A DNA stretch of 37,500 nt from Prorocentrum cordatum (taxonomy: Eukaryota; Sar; Dinophyceae; Prorocentrales; Prorocentraceae), in the NCBI GenBank assembly GCA_963575745.1, contig CAUYUJ010003448.1, positions 312,315 through 349,814 on the forward strand. The letters run 5' to 3'. The notes beneath the pieces are model-generated. The model ran no database searches, was not told the origin of the DNA, and was given only the letters and a program-made list of their open reading frames with translations. Positions within the stretch are counted from its first letter, which is position 1. Each line of letters starts with the position of its first letter. Position numbers and translations under genes: made by a program. Shown piece after piece: positions 35,801 through 37,500 of this stretch.

Positions 35801-36621
35801 TCGACCTTGGGCTCATAGGGCCCATTGCGGAGGAGTTCAACCGTCAGGCTGACGCCCTTGCCACAATGGCGGCACGCACTCACAACCTTCCAGACGACAT
35901 TGTCGAAGCTGCCAAAACACGACATCGCCAAGCGACCGTGCTCCATGGGGTCGCTGTCGCTATCTACGAGCGCAGACACCGCACTCTGCCGCTCCCACAC
36001 CGCAGGGCTGGGTTTACAGCTGCGGAACTCAGCAAAATGGAACCAAACCCCCTGCTGTCGGACCAGTCACCACCCGCGGCTGGACCTTTCATCCCGCAAG
36101 ACCCGGATGAGCTCTGGGCCGAGGCCCAACGGGCGATGCTCGATGAACAGGAGGACGACCCGTTCGGCTTTGGCGGGGGATTGGACTTCTTGGACGACGG
36201 CCCAGCCAGCGCAAACCCTGCCCCGTCGGGCAACCTCTCGACGCCCACCGCGACTCCGCCACCGAGAGCGACATCGCACCCACATGATGATGTCGCTCAC
36301 CGTCAAGACGCCGACGACGACCTGTACGATCCCCTCGGACTGAGTGGCAGCATAGACGACGCCCCGCCGACACCCCACGCTGCCGACGATGCCGCCCCAT
36401 CGAGACGCCACCCGACCACGCGGCCGACCTCCGAGCCCTCGCACGGCATCATGATTGTTCCCCCCGTGCCACCCACCCCGTCCCCCCACCAGCGCCAGCC
36501 CGCGGGGGCGGCTCCAGCCCCCAGGGCACCGAGCCAGTCAGGCCGTCGCACCCCGTCCACGCTTTCACTGTTGTTGGGCGCGAGGATGCGGCTCTTCCGA
36601 CCTCACGGGGCGTGGCCCTAG
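32557..36621 (+). CDS. LINE reverse transcriptase, CCHC knuckle and RNase H polyprotein
   Basis: The frame is one base ahead of the endonuclease frame. The ATG at 32557 gives 1354 codons, and the frame is also open upstream to 32410. RT (about 285-560): GAVPKATIGDVS; motif A LDRQKCFD (Asp427, Asp433); motif B GHLQGSSWS (Gln486); motif C FVDD (Asp520, Asp521, a FVDD variant of YxDD); and GQRIHPGKVAGW. Zinc knuckle: C859-X2-C862-X8-H871-X4-C876. RNase H: ATDGAC (Asp965), VAETLAI (Glu1008), FVDNQAMV (Asp1028), NRQADALA (Asp1099), with SHLGDMG in between. After RNase H, ~230 residues are acidic and Pro-rich with DDPFGFGGG and LYDPLGLSGS repeats. Natural coding seems to change frame near 36500, so the stop at 36619 may be an artefact of an indel. 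Expression could be by +1 frameshift at 32538-32543, by reinitiation at 32557, or the copy is a one-base mutant. Confidence 0.92.
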   Translation: MHGLTPTFEERPAVPRAFPTYGASTIHMNRLRKLHRQLCELRFIGQHHHIDCRAIPPYLAQRIDCTWTAARLLCHKLRPTALLAFPEAWTPDVPAPRGEHLDRLIQNLDSELARRANRAKAERIKIWAEGVREPSGRKAAIYARAADCSPTAYLRTPTTPDDAQLHCDTTAFNPDQACTDDSDADTDAGGFSPSDGSSLDTDNDEGHTRDPPPAQVPGALPANAIVANTKDMLKLMVDTWEPILGRYRARAGHDAEAMPTWADFYDEYGQELPTPSPAAPFHLTDDQLIHFIRTRSPRRAGGLDGWTTKEAKELPDDILRLFASVLRAMQRTGTIPEPLLHVPNPCLRKGRGELPTDQRLLSVLSVWMYAWEAPAYRSLTTWRQGWTHATSFGAVPKATIGDVSTSLALRIEHARALLLPLAGAALDRQKCFDYLITDICLNLALHAGCPQDIVTVRRNFYRHHKRYIRMNGAYSKDLARTNGHLQGSSWSLDDIKLLMCVWTKRQHRYVPRSLSTTFVDDSNSTTHTASELQKSLDETAKFDRFSGQRIHPGKVAGWALTDELHAAVAQLTLADRPLRVVDSFKLVGSYINAEAAPAPAALNLTATADARVRRATIRLPRIGKLPSPMLIKARHARSLAASVCTTGTDIQAPSGPAKTAYNHALKAAIRPKGNKWVEFWTLMAVCVPGHALEIDAITQREAFLCLRRQVNRDVALCGLARDLQHHVQTLFGGGPVGRLVQSLQQLRWTWPTFGIMYDDWGCQISWLNLPQNAFLHMLRASQRRAFLRRIKPRRHDLGYLASVRQGLDLFASTWLARTKGAAKCTAWQLALLLNYLSGGDHTQQRRSRSNTSADPSPICRYCDEEEETQEHTVRDCKCWARERLPLTTLISDDQWARLPPHTRHCGLFDEDPALLDLQADLARDPLPQPMPRPPPEGDPAASAQDTYTTYLDHGTGWTWVYAATDGACTNQAIPLLARAGYGVYYGIDHRMNYSARVHGLTQNAQVAETLAIVHLTACAERPVHVFVDNQAMVDGFQSIIDGHPAPQGTHAELWEKIHRCVMAKPNMFRVEKIASHLGDMGIDLGLIGPIAEEFNRQADALATMAARTHNLPDDIVEAAKTRHRQATVLHGVAVAIYERRHRTLPLPHRRAGFTAAELSKMEPNPLLSDQSPPAAGPFIPQDPDELWAEAQRAMLDEQEDDPFGFGGGLDFLDDGPASANPAPSGNLSTPTATPPPRATSHPHDDVAHRQDADDDLYDPLGLSGSIDDAPPTPHAADDAAPSRRHPTTRPTSEPSHGIMIVPPVPPTPSPHQRQPAGAAPAPRAPSQSGRRTPSTLSLLLGARMRLFRPHGAWP

Positions 36622-37028
36622 CAGCTCCAGCCCTGGGACCGCGTGTTACCCTCCAGTCGCCTCTCAAGGGCGACGGCCGCCAGCACACGGATCGCCGCAC
36701 CGCGCTGGTCCACCACCTGGCCAGGCGCACCGATGACCTCGTCCCTGCCACGAGGCCCCCGGCCGCAGGCACTGAGCAGCCGCCCCTCACCGACCGCGAA
36801 ACCGAGCTGTTCCAGTCTATGGCCGCTCTTCAGCAGAGGTGTGCTGCTCTCGCCGCTGACCTTGCCGCTGCTCAAGCCCGTCAAGGCCCTCTGCTCCAGC
36901 GCCTCCACCGCGCCGGGCGTGCCTTCGCCGAGCTGCTTACGCCCTCGCCCGATGGTGCTGCGCCGCCACTCACCATCCAAGCTATGCTGTCATCGCTCCG
37001 CGGCGCTCCGCCTGGTGCCCCGCGCTAA
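36540..37028 (+). CDS. Frameshifted C-terminal continuation of the LINE polyprotein
   Basis: In the -1 frame relative to the RT/RNase H frame the sequence reads PSHPVHAFTVVGREDAALPT, then a Pro/Arg linker, then PLTDRETELFQSMAALQQRC and AALAADLAAAQARQ, a likely coiled coil. It ends SSLRGAPPGAPR and TAA at 37026-37028. There is no good independent start codon (the frame is open back through about 36540), so I read it as the original C-terminus displaced by one frameshift. The exact crossover is not visible. TDR and ELFQ words recur at the end of ORF1 (30981-31008). Confidence 0.5.
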   Translation, partial: RPSHPVHAFTVVGREDAALPTSRGVALAAPALGPRVTLQSPLKGDGRQHTDRRTALVHHLARRTDDLVPATRPPAAGTEQPPLTDRETELFQSMAALQQRCAALAADLAAAQARQGPLLQRLHRAGRAFAELLTPSPDGAAPPLTIQAMLSSLRGAPPGAPR

Positions 37029-37394
37029 TTTCCCCCCTTCTGCCTGCCCGTGTGTACGCGTGGCTCCGCGTCCACGGTGTCAGGGCGTGGGGGCGGGGGG
37101 TGCCCCGTCCTTGCGCGCCGCTTTGCGGCCAAGCGCCCAACTGGCGGTCTGCCAAGCCGCCTAGCCACGTGTCAGCACGTCGCCTTCCTTGTTGGGGCCT
37201 CCTTCTTCACGCGGTCTGACACGTGAGATCTTCACCGTCTGTCCGCCGTCTGTAGCGTCTGTCGCATTGCGCCGGGGGGGGGGGGTTGTTGCCCGCCCTC
37301 GTATCTCAAGGCTGCACCGCCGCAAATAGTGTTTGGCGAGTTGTCGCACCGCAGTGCGCCTCGCGGACGGACCCTGGTCCGCCTACTTGTCCGA
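37029..37394 (+). other. LINE 3' untranslated region
   Basis: GC-rich, with no open frame of note. It contains a G11 run at about 37274-37284 and the hairpin described separately. It ends GTCCGCCTACTTGTCCGA immediately before (TC)n. No poly(A) or AATAAA is present, consistent with a LINE whose 3' end is not a poly(A) tail. Confidence 0.6.
37166..37225 (+). promoter_or_regulatory. Hairpin in the LINE 3' untranslated region
   Basis: CACGTGTCAG at 37166-37175 is perfectly complementary to CTGACACGTG at 37216-37225, with a 40-nt loop. It could be an RNA structure recognised by the element's reverse transcriptase, as 3' stem-loops are in several LINEs. The function is inferred from position only. 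Confidence 0.45.
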
Positions 37395-37431
37395 TCTCTC
37401 TCTCTCTCTCTCTCCTCTCCCTCTCTCTCGC

Positions 37432-37495
<64 letters not shown>

Positions 37496-37500
37496 CCCCC
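37395..37500. repeat. (CT)n microsatellite at the 3' edge of the LINE
   Basis: TCTCTC with CCTCTCC and CGCTTCC interruptions, continuing to the window edge. It is on the same strand and of the same motif as the tract at 26225-26382. Confidence 0.97.

Larger units (their letters stand above)
26383..37394 (+). mobile_element. Full-length ~11-kb non-LTR (LINE) retrotransposon between (CT)n tracts
   Basis: Order of parts: leader of about 44 nt; ORF1 with candidate ADP-ribosyltransferase-like and Cys-rich domains; APE-type endonuclease in the same frame; RT, CCHC knuckle and RNase H in the next frame; a frameshifted C-terminal coiled coil; a 3' untranslated region with a hairpin; then (CT)n. APE endonuclease, RT and RNase H with no LTRs, integrase or protease is the layout of I/R1/LOA-like LINEs; I cannot place the clade by eye. 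Unique sequence begins and ends precisely at (CT)n on both sides, so either the element inserted into a (TC)n microsatellite or the 3' tract is its tail. All visible catalytic residues are intact, but two frame changes separate the reading frames. Confidence 0.92.

Noticed and set aside
1-37500. CRISPR arrays, tRNA, rRNA, bacterial operons
   Set aside because: Tandem repeats have no spacer structure, no cloverleaf or rRNA motif was recognised, and the architecture is eukaryotic.

Overview
The window looks like a repeat-dominated, GC-rich eukaryotic nuclear contig, most likely from a dinoflagellate. The reasons are high GC, almost no intact ordinary genes, dense minisatellites and small inverted-repeat elements, pervasive GAC/GTC and TCC tracts, and a LINE with C-ending codons. 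The assignment is an inference from overall style: no rRNA, tRNA or spliced-leader sequence was found that would fix it. Nothing looks bacterial, so operon or ribosome-binding-site logic does not apply.

Layout, left to right. Positions 1-1572 hold about fifteen copies of a C-rich ~100-bp tandem repeat, which cuts off the 3' side of a minus-strand gene (2528 to 1573, coiled coil then Trp/Gly-rich, one frameshift). Positions 2.9-13.3 kb are mostly non-coding. They carry several small foldback elements with terminal inverted repeats (3.75, 4.36, 5.80, 8.88, 9.91, 11.45, 11.85 and 13.14 kb), relatives of these, and copies of a dispersed AAGATGGC-type repeat. Two candidate minus-strand exons of an unidentified gene lie at 9.14-9.75 kb, and a 213-bp foldback element sits just beyond them. 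From 13.4 to 25.4 kb there are two arrays of a 24-bp minisatellite (one is a partial duplicate of the other), a 226-bp tandem array in which every unit contains a long hairpin, a 114-bp tandem array, and many trinucleotide tracts. This interval also holds two damaged minus-strand genes (about 16.03-14.94 and 18.1-17.1 kb) with a matching C-terminal tail.

The right third (26383-37394) is an apparently full-length non-LTR retrotransposon of about 11 kb. Reading left to right it has a short leader and a long ORF1 with a candidate ADP-ribosyltransferase-like domain and a Cys-rich domain. An APE-type endonuclease follows in the same frame, then, one frame over, reverse transcriptase, a CCHC knuckle and RNase H with an acidic tail, and finally a frameshifted C-terminal coiled coil. 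It lies between two (CT)n microsatellites, which suggests insertion into, or targeting of, (TC)n repeats. The endonuclease would nick the target, the reverse transcriptase would prime on it, and RNase H would remove the RNA template; the job of the ORF1 domains is unknown.

The best candidates for something undescribed are the ADP-ribosyltransferase-like domain in the LINE, its microsatellite flanks, the paired HPKT[IV]AR-tail genes, and the 226-bp hairpin satellite.
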